Source of the DNA: Flavobacterium muglaense
Lineage (GTDB): Bacteria; Bacteroidota; Bacteroidia; Flavobacteriales; Flavobacteriaceae
Direction: 5' to 3'
Length of the DNA: 64,000 bases
Assembly (NCBI RefSeq): GCF_014305155.1
Contig: NZ_JACRUK010000004.1
Span: forward strand, 62,001-126,000
Each line of letters begins with the position of its first letter. Position 1 is the stretch's first letter. Of the stretch, positions 15,480-24,393 are shown piece after piece. Both the position numbers and the translations under genes were made by a program. The notes under the pieces are model-generated. The model was not told where the DNA came from and did not search any database. It saw nothing but the letters and a program-made list of their open reading frames with translations.

Positions 15480-18419
15480 TTAGAAATTAACGTTTAAACC
15501 CAATGTAAAAGTGATCGGTCTAGGATATAAATTTTTATCAATACCTCCAGAAATCTCTGGGTCTAATCCCTGATATTTAGTAATCACCAATACGTTTTGA
15601 GCAGACAATGTTAATTTTACTAATGAGGTCGCATTTTCTTTTTGATTAAATGTATATCCTACATTTACATTGTCTAACCTAATAAACGAAGCATTTTGAA
15701 CGTAATAATCGGAGTGTAATTGGAAATCTGTTGATTTAGTAAAACCACTTTCTAGAAGATTGGCAACACCATTACTTAAGTCTGTGTTTCTTGTTAAAAC
15801 AGTATTGTAAACACCTTTATTTGAATCCACATTATTGTAGTTGTAATTACCCCAGCTACCTCTCCAGTTCATTCCCATATCCCAATTCTTATAACTTACA
15901 CTGGTATTAAAAGCATAAAACACATCTGAAGCTGGTTTATGAAAACGGTATTTGTCTTTTTCATTTACTACACCATCTTTGTTTCTATCAATAAACACCC
16001 CTTCAAGCGGTTTTCCGTCTGTACCATAAGCTTGTTCGTATACAAAAAAGGAACTTGGTGAATAACCTACTTGGTGATTTTGAATCGTATTTCCGGTTCC
16101 TCCATCAATTCCTCCGGTATCAATTCCAGGAGTATTGGCTTGAGTTGTGGTTAGTTTGGTGATTTTCGAATCTTGAAAAGTCACGTTTCCACCAATAGTC
16201 CATTGAAAATTATCATTTCTAACAGGAATTACTTCCGCAGACAATTCAATTCCTTTATTGTCAATTGTTCCCACATTGTAATTGTCTTGATTAGAGAACC
16301 CAAAGAAAGATGGATTGTAGGTGTACAATAATAAATCTTTTGTGATTCTTTGATAAGCATCAACACTACCAGTAACTCGATTATTGAATAATCCAAAATC
16401 AATACCTGCATTTACAGTAGTTGTTTGTTCCCATTTCAAGTTGCTATTGTACGCCTCTGGTCTGTATGTAGTATAAAAAGTATCTCCTATTTGATATTGC
16501 GCGGAGCTATTTGAAGCTAAATACAATGGAAGTGATGGATACGAATTACCAATATTTTGCTGTCCTGTGATCCCCCATCCTCCTCTTAGCTTAAGGCTTG
16601 AGATACTTTCAACATCTTTTAAGAAACGCTCTTCGTTTAATTTCCAAGCCACAGCAACTGCTGGAAAGTTTGACCATCTAAACTCTTCAGTAAAACGTGA
16701 TGTACCATCTCTTCTATAAGAAAGAGTTAGTAAATACTTATCGGCTATTGTAATATTTGTTCTAGCAAAAAAGGACTGTAAGTTCACGCGAGTTGGTGTA
16801 AATAGATCTGCAACAGTGGTATTATTTTGAAAGTTATAAGACGACTTATTTTTAGACTCTTTAAAATCTTGATAAGTATAACCGCCTGTTACATCAAATT
16901 GTGTAGCTATTGCATCTACCTTTGCATTGTAATTCAAGTACAAGTCCATCAATTTATTATCACGAGACTCTACATTTCTATAGGTGTTATTAAATCCTGA
17001 ACCTGACAAACCATTGCGATAATCAGCTGCAGTATCACCGTATCCCGCTCCAGTCATTTGGTCATAACCAAAATTAGCTACTGCTTTTAACGCTGGTAAA
17101 AAGTGTAATTTATAATCCAATTGGATGTTTCCAATACTTCTATAAAAACTTCCGTAGTTATTTTGTTGTTCTATTTGAGCAACTGGATTAACACCTGCTA
17201 ATTGATTGATCTCCGTAGGAGAACTTAACCATTGGAAATAAGTACCATCGGCATTTCTAACAGACTGTGTAGGATCAAAGCTAACAGCTCCGCCAATAGC
17301 ACCATTGTTACTATAATTACTTTTGATGACCGAAGTGTTATTATTCAATTCGATTTTTAAGTGCTTATCAAAGAAATTCCCTGTTACATTAGCGCCAAGC
17401 GACGTTCTTTGCAAATTATCTCTTTTTAAAATTCCACTCAAATTAGCATAACCTACAGAAGCTCTATATACAACATTATCAGTACCACCGCTCAAAGCGA
17501 TATTATGATCTGTTCCTATTGCTGTTCTATAAATTTCCTTTTGCCAATCGGTATTTGCTGTTCCTACAAGTGCTTGTTGGGTTGCATTACCATTTGCTGC
17601 AACAAATGCTTTGAATTGTGTACTTGATAAAGCATCCACTTTTTTAGTGATCTCAGACACTGTCAAATTTCCGTTGTAGGTTACTTGCAACTCTCCTGAC
17701 TTTCCTTTTTTGGTTGTAATAATAATCACACCATTAGAAGCACGCGAACCATAAATAGCTGTAGCCGATGCATCTTTTAACACTGAAATAGATTCAATAT
17801 TATTTTGATTTATAGTAGCCAATGGGTTTCTACCACCTTCTACTCCACCACTAGCAACTGGAACACCATCAATAACATACAATGGATCGTTATTAGCCGA
17901 TAATGAAGAACCGCTTCTAATTCTAATTACTGGATCAACACCTGGAGAACCTCCACCATTGATGATTTGTAAACCTGCTACTTTTCCTTGAATCATTTGA
18001 TCGGCAGAGGTAACGGGTCCTTTATTAAAATCTTTTGTAGATAAAACGGTAACTGCTCCAGTAGCATCTTTTTTCTTAACGGTACCATAACCTACTTGAA
18101 TGACAACTTCTTTCAGTTGGTTTTGATCTTCTTCAAGTGAAACTGTTACTGATTTTTGTGCAACATAACTAACAACTGAGTTCTTATATCCAATAAAAGA
18201 AAAAACGATTTTATCGCCTTTTTTTACATTTGATAATTGAAACTTCCCGTCGAAATCTGTTGATACGCCATTGACAGCGCCTTGTACATTTACATTAACC
18301 CCAGGAATAGGTTGGCCTGATATTTTATCAAGAACCGACCCATTTACCGTGTTCTGAGCCAGAACACTAAAAGGCAGTAAGAGTACTAAAAATAACAACT
18401 TTTTGTAAATTGTTTTCAT
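15480..18419 (-). CDS. susC: SusC/RagA family TonB-dependent outer-membrane glycan transporter
   Basis: A 979-residue TonB-dependent importer. It has a signal peptide (residues 1-21), an N-terminal carboxypeptidase-regulatory-like domain (VNGSVLDKISGQPIPGVNV to about residue 90), a TonB-box/linker region EVVIQVGYGTVKKKD, a plug with SVLKDASATAIYGSRASNGV (the SusC signature), and a long barrel ending TFTLGLNVNF. With the SusD homologue it imports oligosaccharides across the outer membrane, powered by TonB. It is the first gene of the leftward arm, facing a divergent LacI-type regulator across a 226-base AT-rich region that should hold its promoter. Confidence 0.94.
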   Translation of the reverse strand: MKTIYKKLLFLVLLLPFSVLAQNTVNGSVLDKISGQPIPGVNVNVQGAVNGVSTDFDGKFQLSNVKKGDKIVFSFIGYKNSVVSYVAQKSVTVSLEEDQNQLKEVVIQVGYGTVKKKDATGAVTVLSTKDFNKGPVTSADQMIQGKVAGLQIINGGGSPGVDPVIRIRSGSSLSANNDPLYVIDGVPVASGGVEGGRNPLATINQNNIESISVLKDASATAIYGSRASNGVIIITTKKGKSGELQVTYNGNLTVSEITKKVDALSSTQFKAFVAANGNATQQALVGTANTDWQKEIYRTAIGTDHNIALSGGTDNVVYRASVGYANLSGILKRDNLQRTSLGANVTGNFFDKHLKIELNNNTSVIKSNYSNNGAIGGAVSFDPTQSVRNADGTYFQWLSSPTEINQLAGVNPVAQIEQQNNYGSFYRSIGNIQLDYKLHFLPALKAVANFGYDQMTGAGYGDTAADYRNGLSGSGFNNTYRNVESRDNKLMDLYLNYNAKVDAIATQFDVTGGYTYQDFKESKNKSSYNFQNNTTVADLFTPTRVNLQSFFARTNITIADKYLLTLSYRRDGTSRFTEEFRWSNFPAVAVAWKLNEERFLKDVESISSLKLRGGWGITGQQNIGNSYPSLPLYLASNSSAQYQIGDTFYTTYRPEAYNSNLKWEQTTTVNAGIDFGLFNNRVTGSVDAYQRITKDLLLYTYNPSFFGFSNQDNYNVGTIDNKGIELSAEVIPVRNDNFQWTIGGNVTFQDSKITKLTTTQANTPGIDTGGIDGGTGNTIQNHQVGYSPSSFFVYEQAYGTDGKPLEGVFIDRNKDGVVNEKDKYRFHKPASDVFYAFNTSVSYKNWDMGMNWRGSWGNYNYNNVDSNKGVYNTVLTRNTDLSNGVANLLESGFTKSTDFQLHSDYYVQNASFIRLDNVNVGYTFNQKENATSLVKLTLSAQNVLVITKYQGLDPEISGGIDKNLYPRPITFTLGLNVNF

Positions 18420-18525
18420 ACTTTTTGTTTAAATTAATTTGTTTTTATTGGGCTTTTATTTTACTTCGAGCGCTAAAATTATGGAAATTTTAACATGCTC
18501 GACAAAGTCCGTTTCAGAATAGGTT

Positions 18526-18535
18526 ACGAAAACGT
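18526..18535. promoter_or_regulatory. Candidate LacI-type operator half-palindrome ACGAAAACGT
   Basis: ACGAAAACGT has ACG/CGT arms around AAAA. It lies in the divergent region between susC and the LacI-family gene. The same ten bases occur at 50444-50453 upstream of the GH3 glucosidase. A shared regulator is possible. This is only a pattern match of one short word. Confidence 0.3.
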
Positions 18536-18645
18536 GATAGTGTTGAAAAGTTTCTACTTTATTTAATTATATTAGGTTTAAATTGCAATAAATTAAACCA
18601 AAACAGATATTTATTACGAATACCTAATTATTCCCCTATTGATAC

Positions 18646-19665
18646 ATGAAAAGAAAAGTCACACTTAAACAAATTGCCAAAGAATTAGATGTCTCTATTT
18701 CGACGGTTTCTAAATCGCTTAGAAACAGTTTAGAAATAGGTGAAGAGACTCGGCTAAAAGTGCAAGCTTTTGCAAAATTTTACAATTACAAGCCCAACAA
18801 TATTGCTCTTAGCTTAAAAAACAAAAAGACAAAAACAATAGGAATCATCATCCCCGAAATTGTACATCACTTCTTCTCGACTGTTATAAACGGAATTGAA
18901 CAAGTGGCTAACGAATTTGGATACAGTGTAATCATCTGCCTCTCTGATGATTCATTCGAAAAAGAAGTCCGAAACATGGAAATGCTTGCCAACGGTAGTA
19001 TTGATGGCTTCATTATGTCTTTGTCTAAAGAAACCCAATTAAAAGGCGACTTCCATCATATTACCGAAGTCATCAATCAAGGAATGCCCGTCATAATGTT
19101 TGACCGAGTGACTAACGAAATTCTATGTGACAAAGTAATTATAGATGACAAATATGCGGCTTATGAAGCCGTTCAAAGCTTAATTGACAAAGGCAAGAAA
19201 AAAATTGCACTCGTGACTACGGTGGATTATGTAAGTGTTGGTAAACTAAGAACTGATGGATACACCAAAGCACTACTAGACAATAACATTCCATTTGATG
19301 ACAATCTAATTATAAAGATCGAAAACATTGACACCTGCGAAATCATCATTGGAAAACTACTGGAAGACAAAGCCATCGATGCGGTATTTGCCGTCAACGA
19401 ACTCTTTGCCGTAACCTGCATTAAAACCGCAAATAAGATCGGACTAACAGTTCCTCAAGATTTTGCTGTAATTGCTTTTACAGACGGAATTATTTCCAAA
19501 TATTCGACACCAACTATCACAACAGTCAGTCAAAATGGATTAAAAATGGGAAATAAAGCAGCAAAAATGCTTATTGATCGCCTTGAACTAGAAGAAACAG
19601 AGGAAGAAAACTACACAACGGAGGTAATTGAAACCTATCTGATAGAAAGAGAATCCACAAATTAA
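18646..19665 (+). CDS. LacI-family transcriptional regulator of the maltodextrin locus
   Basis: A 339-residue regulator. The N-terminal LacI helix-turn-helix is VTLKQIAKELDVSISTVSKS (residues 4-23), followed by the hinge region YKPNNIALSLKNKKTKTIGI. A periplasmic-binding-protein-like sugar-sensing domain occupies about residues 60-335 (IIIPEIVHHFFSTVINGIE; VPQDFAVIAFTDG; TPTITTVSQNG). It is divergent from susC and precedes the sugar transporter, phosphoglucomutase and GH65 genes, a classic position for the local regulator. It probably responds to maltose or a related sugar. This differs from the SusR-type sensor of Bacteroides thetaiotaomicron sus. Whether it represses or activates cannot be read from sequence. 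Confidence 0.9.
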   Translation: MKRKVTLKQIAKELDVSISTVSKSLRNSLEIGEETRLKVQAFAKFYNYKPNNIALSLKNKKTKTIGIIIPEIVHHFFSTVINGIEQVANEFGYSVIICLSDDSFEKEVRNMEMLANGSIDGFIMSLSKETQLKGDFHHITEVINQGMPVIMFDRVTNEILCDKVIIDDKYAAYEAVQSLIDKGKKKIALVTTVDYVSVGKLRTDGYTKALLDNNIPFDDNLIIKIENIDTCEIIIGKLLEDKAIDAVFAVNELFAVTCIKTANKIGLTVPQDFAVIAFTDGIISKYSTPTITTVSQNGLKMGNKAAKMLIDRLELEETEEENYTTEVIETYLIERESTN

Positions 19666-19687
19666 GAACTTTACGCTATACAATTCA

Positions 19688-19707
19688 TTACTACAACCTT
19701 GTAGTAA
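19688..19707. promoter_or_regulatory. Perfect 9+2+9 inverted repeat between lacI-type gene and transporter
   Basis: TTACTACAA at 19688-19696 and TTGTAGTAA at 19699-19707 are exact reverse complements with CC between them. No U-tract follows, which argues against a simple terminator. It may be an operator for the downstream sugar operon or the end of the regulator transcript. Confidence 0.45.
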
Positions 19708-19815
19708 AAATATTTACCAAAAAATGACTGTTAAAAATAAAAGCATGGAAAAAAATTTTATTTTTACATCCACCTCAAAGCTTTTACTTTTACTTCGAAA
19801 ATAAGAACAAGTTTT

Positions 19816-19834
19816 GATAAGCATCGCGCTTATC
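19816..19834. promoter_or_regulatory. Inverted repeat GATAAGC-N5-GCTTATC upstream of sugar transporter
   Basis: Seven-base perfect arms are separated by ATCGC, 23 bases before the transporter start at 19857. A near-consensus -7 box TACTTTTA lies just upstream, around 19787. The position fits an operator over the early transcribed region of the transporter operon, but it could also be a leader hairpin. Confidence 0.4.
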
Positions 19835-19856
19835 GTATCATTTTAAAACTACGATA

Positions 19857-21212
19857 ATGGAAAAGCGTAAATTACGTTTTTGGGAAATTTGGAACATGAG
19901 TTTTGGATTTCTAGGAATACAATTTGGATTTGCCTTACAAGGCGGCTTTATGTCTCGAATTTTTCAAACCCTAGGTGCCGATGTCGACAGCATTCCTGGT
20001 TTATGGATTGCTGCACCTCTTACAGGGCTATTAGTACAACCCATAATTGGTTATTTATCTGATAATACTTGGAGTACCCGTTTTGGCCGAAGAAAACCTT
20101 ATTTTTTAATAGGAGCTGTTTTAGCATCCATTACTTTGTTCATCATGCCGCATTCACCAGTTTTATGGGTAGCCGCGGGATTATTATGGATATTAGACTC
20201 TACAATCAATATTAGTATGGAGCCTTTTCGAGCGCTTGTTGCTGATAAATTACCCGAAGAACAACGCTCGAATGGTTTTGTGATTCAAACTTTAATTATT
20301 GGGATTGGAACTTGGATCGCCAGTAATTTGCCCTGGTTAGTTAATAAACTTGGCGTGACTAATGAAGCTGCGGCAGGTATCATTCCACCATCTGTTGTAG
20401 TCGCTTTTAGCATTGGGGCGTTCGTTTTTATCCTAAGTATTTTATACACTGTCCTTACCACAAAAGAAGATCCGCCTACTGACCTTGAAAAATTTAAACG
20501 AGAAAAAAGCGAATCTAATTTTATAAAAGATTTTAAAGAAAGCCTATCAACCATGCCTTCAACAATGAAAAAACTGGGTTTGATTCAGTTTTTCAGTTGG
20601 TTTGCCTTTTTTACCATGTGGAGTTTAGCCACACCGGCATTAACACAACACACTTTTAATGCGCCCTCTCCTATTGCAGCAGAATACAACATGGCCGATC
20701 TTGCTCAAAAAGCAGTCTATGACGCAGCAAATTTAAAATACCAAGACGCGGCAAATCTAGTTGGGTCAGCCATGGGAGTATACGGACTTTCGTCAATGGC
20801 GTTTGCCTTAATTTTGACTTTCTATACCGCTAAGAATACCATAAACCGCAAATACATTCACATGTTTTCATTACTTCTAGGAGGTTTAGGGTTCATCTAT
20901 ATGTATTATGCAACGCCAGATACTTTAATCTATTCCTTTGTATTGATCGGTTTTTCTTGGGGAAGTATTTTATCCATGCCTTATGCCATGTTATCCAGTT
21001 CTGTTAATCCCGACAAAATGGGAATGATGATGGGTTTATTCAATATGTTTATTGTTATTCCACAAATTATTGCGGCTCTAGGCGGCATCAATTTTTTATA
21101 CAAACTTATCGGTACAGATCACATCAATGCGATGTTGCTGGCCGGAATCTCCTTGATACTTGCAGCGATCTCTAATTTTTTAATTACAGATAAAAATGCC
21201 ATTTCAGGTTAA
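19857..21212 (+). CDS. MFS sugar transporter, maltose/disaccharide (SLC45/GPH-like)
   Basis: A 451-residue inner-membrane transporter with about 12 helices. It has MFS signatures GYLSDNTWSTRFGRRKPYFL (loop 2) and a long cytoplasmic central loop (TTKEDPPTDLEKFKREKSE), typical of the SLC45-like sugar/cation symporters of Bacteroidota. It starts the operon that continues with beta-phosphoglucomutase and a GH65 phosphorylase. It therefore probably imports maltose or short maltodextrins from the periplasm for cytoplasmic phosphorolysis. Substrate choice is inferred from the neighbours. Confidence 0.87.
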   Translation: MEKRKLRFWEIWNMSFGFLGIQFGFALQGGFMSRIFQTLGADVDSIPGLWIAAPLTGLLVQPIIGYLSDNTWSTRFGRRKPYFLIGAVLASITLFIMPHSPVLWVAAGLLWILDSTINISMEPFRALVADKLPEEQRSNGFVIQTLIIGIGTWIASNLPWLVNKLGVTNEAAAGIIPPSVVVAFSIGAFVFILSILYTVLTTKEDPPTDLEKFKREKSESNFIKDFKESLSTMPSTMKKLGLIQFFSWFAFFTMWSLATPALTQHTFNAPSPIAAEYNMADLAQKAVYDAANLKYQDAANLVGSAMGVYGLSSMAFALILTFYTAKNTINRKYIHMFSLLLGGLGFIYMYYATPDTLIYSFVLIGFSWGSILSMPYAMLSSSVNPDKMGMMMGLFNMFIVIPQIIAALGGINFLYKLIGTDHINAMLLAGISLILAAISNFLITDKNAISG

Positions 21213-21223
21213 AAATAATTATT

Positions 21224-21883
21224 ATGACAACAAAAAAAGCATTCATATTCGACCTTGACGGTGTTATTGTCGATACGGCGAAGTACCACTTTCTAGCTTG
21301 GCAAAAAATTGCACAAGAATTAAATATTAATTTCACATTAGAAGATAACGAACTTTTAAAAGGCGTAAGCCGTGTGCGTTCTCTCGATATTATATTAGAA
21401 TTAGGTAAAGTGGAAGCCTCTCAAGAAGACAAAAACAGATGGTTGATTCAAAAAAATGAAGAATACCTGACCTATCTTGTTGATATGGATCAAAGCGAAA
21501 TCTTAGCCGGTGTACTGCCTGTTTTACAGTTTTTAAAAGATAAAAAACAACCTATAGCTTTAGGTTCGGCTAGCAAAAACGCTAGGCCTATTTTAGAAAA
21601 AACGGGGATTATCCATTATTTCGACGCCATTGTAGACGGAAACGACGTGACTAATGCCAAGCCAGATCCCGAAGTTTTTTTAATCGCTGCACAAGCACTA
21701 GGAATCAAACCCGAAGACGCTATTGTTTTTGAAGATTCGGTTGCAGGAGTGCAAGCGGCTAATATTGCTAAAATGATCAGCATTGGTATTGGCGAAGAAA
21801 AAACACTGCATGAAGCCAAATATATTTTCGAAGATTTCACTCATATCGAATTGGCTTTCATCGAAAAACTGATCAATAAATAA
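21224..21883 (+). CDS. pgmB: Beta-phosphoglucomutase (HAD superfamily)
   Basis: A 219-residue HAD-family enzyme converting beta-glucose 1-phosphate to glucose 6-phosphate. The catalytic aspartates are in FDLDGVIVDTAKYHF (nucleophile Asp about residue 9, acid/base Asp 11). The cap has LLKGVSRVRSLDIIL. Further motifs are LGSASKNARPILEKTGI and the C-terminal DAIVFEDSVAGVQAA, which holds the metal-binding acidic pair. It lies 11 bases after the transporter and just before the GH65 gene. This is the standard partner of an inverting disaccharide phosphorylase that releases beta-glucose 1-phosphate. Confidence 0.92.
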   Translation: MTTKKAFIFDLDGVIVDTAKYHFLAWQKIAQELNINFTLEDNELLKGVSRVRSLDIILELGKVEASQEDKNRWLIQKNEEYLTYLVDMDQSEILAGVLPVLQFLKDKKQPIALGSASKNARPILEKTGIIHYFDAIVDGNDVTNAKPDPEVFLIAAQALGIKPEDAIVFEDSVAGVQAANIAKMISIGIGEEKTLHEAKYIFEDFTHIELAFIEKLINK

Positions 21884-21937
21884 AAAATGGACTCTATTGA
21901 AAAGTTACTTTTCAGTATCTAATTAAAATTAAAAAAA

Positions 21938-24232
21938 ATGAATCAAGATTATATAAAACCAGACAATTGGTCCATCATTGAAAAAGGATTTGATGCCGAA
22001 AGTGTAAAATCATCCGAAAGCCTTTTCAGTATAGGAAATGGCGCTATGGGTCAACGTGCTAATTTTGAAGAAAATTACACGGGAGCTACTTTTCAAGGAA
22101 GCTATATTGCTGGAATTTATTATCCCGACAAAACCAAAGTGGGTTGGTGGAAAAACGGGTATCCCGAATATTTTGCCAAAGTATTAAATGCTCCCAACTG
22201 GATTGGAATTGAAATCGAAATCAACGGCGAGAACTTAGACTTAAACAGTTGTACTGCTGTTCGTGATTTTCGTCGTGAACTAAATATGAAAGAAGGATGG
22301 TACCACCGCTCCTTTGAAGCCACACTTAAAAACGGCACCGAAATCGCGGTAAACATCCGCCGTTTCCTTGCTATGAATTTAGACGAAGCAGGTGTCATCC
22401 ATTATGAAATCACCCCTTTAAACAAAGATGCCAAAATTGTTTACAAACCCTACCTTGACGCAGGCGTGACCAATGAAGATGCCAACTGGGACGAAAAATT
22501 CTGGGAGCCCCTTGACGTAAAACATCATGGAAACGAAGCTTTTGTGACAGCACAAACCTTCAAAACGCATTTTAAAGTGACTACTTTTATGCAAAACAGC
22601 ATCTTAGAAAACGGTCGCAATCTTAACATTTCGCCAAGTAACTTTGAAACTACGGTAGACAAAATTCAAAGTAGTTATGCGGTTATTGTTGCTCAAGGCA
22701 AAAAATCAGCAATCCAGAAAATAGGTGGATATACCGTTTCCTTAAACCACGACAATACTTATACAGCTGCCGAAAAAGTAATCCAACAAGCAATAGCAAT
22801 AGGTTACGACCAATTGTTACAAGATCAAATTGATGCTTGGGCCAAAATTTGGGAGATGTCAGATATTACCATTGATGGCGATGTCAAAGCGCAGCAAGGT
22901 ATTCGTTTTAACATTTTTCAATTGAACCAAACCTATTCTGGTAAAGACAACCGTTTAAATATAGGACCAAAAGGATTTACTGGAGAAAAATACGGTGGTT
23001 CAACATATTGGGATACGGAAGCGTATTGCATTCCGTTTTACATGGCGACTAAGGATCAGCAAGTAGCCCGTAATTTATTGACTTACCGATACAACCAACT
23101 GGATAAAGCGATTGAGAACGCACAAAAAAATCTTGGATTTAAAGACGGTGCTGCTTTATACCCAATGGTGACTATGAATGGTGAAGAATGCCACAACGAA
23201 TGGGAAATTACACATGAAGAAATTCATAGAAATGGAGCCATTGCTTTTGCCATTTTCAACTACCACCGTTTCACCGGTGATTACTCGTACATTCCCGAAA
23301 AAGGACTAGAAGTATTAATAGGTATTGCTCGTTTTTGGCATCAAAGAGCTAATTTCTCTAAAGACAAAAATCAATATGTTATTCTAGGTGTTACTGGCCC
23401 TAATGAATATGAAAACAACATCAACAATAATTTCTATACTAATTATATTGCTAAATGGTGTATCGATTATGCAACTGAGCAACTAGTAAAAGTTTCTTTA
23501 GAGTACCCATCAGATCACAAACGCATTATCGAAAAAGTAAAACTATCAGATGCTGAATTGCAAGAATGGAAAAAAGTAGCTGGTAATATGTACTTCCCAA
23601 AATCGGAGGAATTAGGGATTTACTTGCAGCAAGATTGCTTTTTGGACAAAGATCTAGTTCCTGTAAAAGACCTAGACAAAGCACAACGTCCTATTAATCA
23701 AAAATGGTCTTGGGACCGGGTATTGCGCTCTCCGTATATCAAACAAGCCGATGTATTGCAATGTTTCTACTTCTTTGAAGAGCACTTTTCGAAAGAAGAA
23801 TTGAAACGTAATTTTGAGTTCTACGAATCATTTACTGTTCATGAAAGTTCGCTTTCGCCTTGCGTGCATTCGATACAAGCGGCTGCACTTGACAAAATGG
23901 ATATGGCCTACGCCTTTTATTTACGAACTTCAAGATTAGATCTTGATGACTACAATAAAGAAGTCGAAGAAGGTTGCCATATTACATCAATGGCCGGAAC
24001 ATGGATGAGTATCGTTGAAGGTTTTGGTGGAATGCGTGTAAAAGATAATACGCTACATTTTGCTCCAAAAATCCCAAAAGAATGGGAAGGATATTCATTT
24101 AAAATAAATTTTAGAAATCAAATTCTAAAAGTAGCCATCAATCACAATCAAACTACTTTTTCAGTAGATGGTACCAAGGAATTAAAGATAATGGTAAATG
24201 GCGAAGCAGTTGTTGTTTCTCCTGCACTATAA
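21938..24232 (+). CDS. GH65 disaccharide phosphorylase (maltose phosphorylase-like)
   Basis: A 764-residue cytoplasmic enzyme with the three GH65 parts: N-terminal beta-sandwich (residues 1 to about 270), an (alpha/alpha)6 barrel, and a small C-terminal sheet. The conserved catalytic stretch GEECHNEWEITHEEIHRNGA (about residues 414-433) carries the expected general-acid Glu. WKKVAGNMYFP and QKWSWDRVLRSPYIKQADVL are also family landmarks. It probably phosphorolyses maltose to glucose and beta-glucose 1-phosphate, which fits the pgmB gene 54 bases upstream. Trehalose or kojibiose phosphorylases belong to the same family, so maltose is a context-based call. Confidence 0.88.
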   Translation: MNQDYIKPDNWSIIEKGFDAESVKSSESLFSIGNGAMGQRANFEENYTGATFQGSYIAGIYYPDKTKVGWWKNGYPEYFAKVLNAPNWIGIEIEINGENLDLNSCTAVRDFRRELNMKEGWYHRSFEATLKNGTEIAVNIRRFLAMNLDEAGVIHYEITPLNKDAKIVYKPYLDAGVTNEDANWDEKFWEPLDVKHHGNEAFVTAQTFKTHFKVTTFMQNSILENGRNLNISPSNFETTVDKIQSSYAVIVAQGKKSAIQKIGGYTVSLNHDNTYTAAEKVIQQAIAIGYDQLLQDQIDAWAKIWEMSDITIDGDVKAQQGIRFNIFQLNQTYSGKDNRLNIGPKGFTGEKYGGSTYWDTEAYCIPFYMATKDQQVARNLLTYRYNQLDKAIENAQKNLGFKDGAALYPMVTMNGEECHNEWEITHEEIHRNGAIAFAIFNYHRFTGDYSYIPEKGLEVLIGIARFWHQRANFSKDKNQYVILGVTGPNEYENNINNNFYTNYIAKWCIDYATEQLVKVSLEYPSDHKRIIEKVKLSDAELQEWKKVAGNMYFPKSEELGIYLQQDCFLDKDLVPVKDLDKAQRPINQKWSWDRVLRSPYIKQADVLQCFYFFEEHFSKEELKRNFEFYESFTVHESSLSPCVHSIQAAALDKMDMAYAFYLRTSRLDLDDYNKEVEEGCHITSMAGTWMSIVEGFGGMRVKDNTLHFAPKIPKEWEGYSFKINFRNQILKVAINHNQTTFSVDGTKELKIMVNGEAVVVSPAL

Positions 24233-24283
24233 TACATAATTCTAAAGAAATTTAGACCATTATACCTCCTATTAAAACTATAA

Positions 24284-24310
24284 AACAATCCCAATTCTGT
24301 TGGGATTGTT
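24284..24310 (+). terminator. Hairpin after GH65 gene
   Basis: A 10-bp perfect stem (AACAATCCCA paired with TGGGATTGTT) with a 7-base loop lies about 50 bases after the GH65 stop. The following T tract is weak (GCTTT), so readthrough into the GH13 genes is possible. Confidence 0.6.
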
Positions 24311-24393
24311 GCTTTAAACAAATCAGTATTTTTCTTTTTCTTTTTTTCTATTCGAATAATATAAAAGCATTACTACCTAATATATCCTTAATT

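Noticed and set aside
19688..19707. Reading TTACTACAA-CC-TTGTAGTAA as a BlaI operator
   Set aside because: The TACTACA/TGTAGTA arms would be 4 bases apart rather than 2, and no BlaI gene is nearby. Kept only as an unexplained palindrome.
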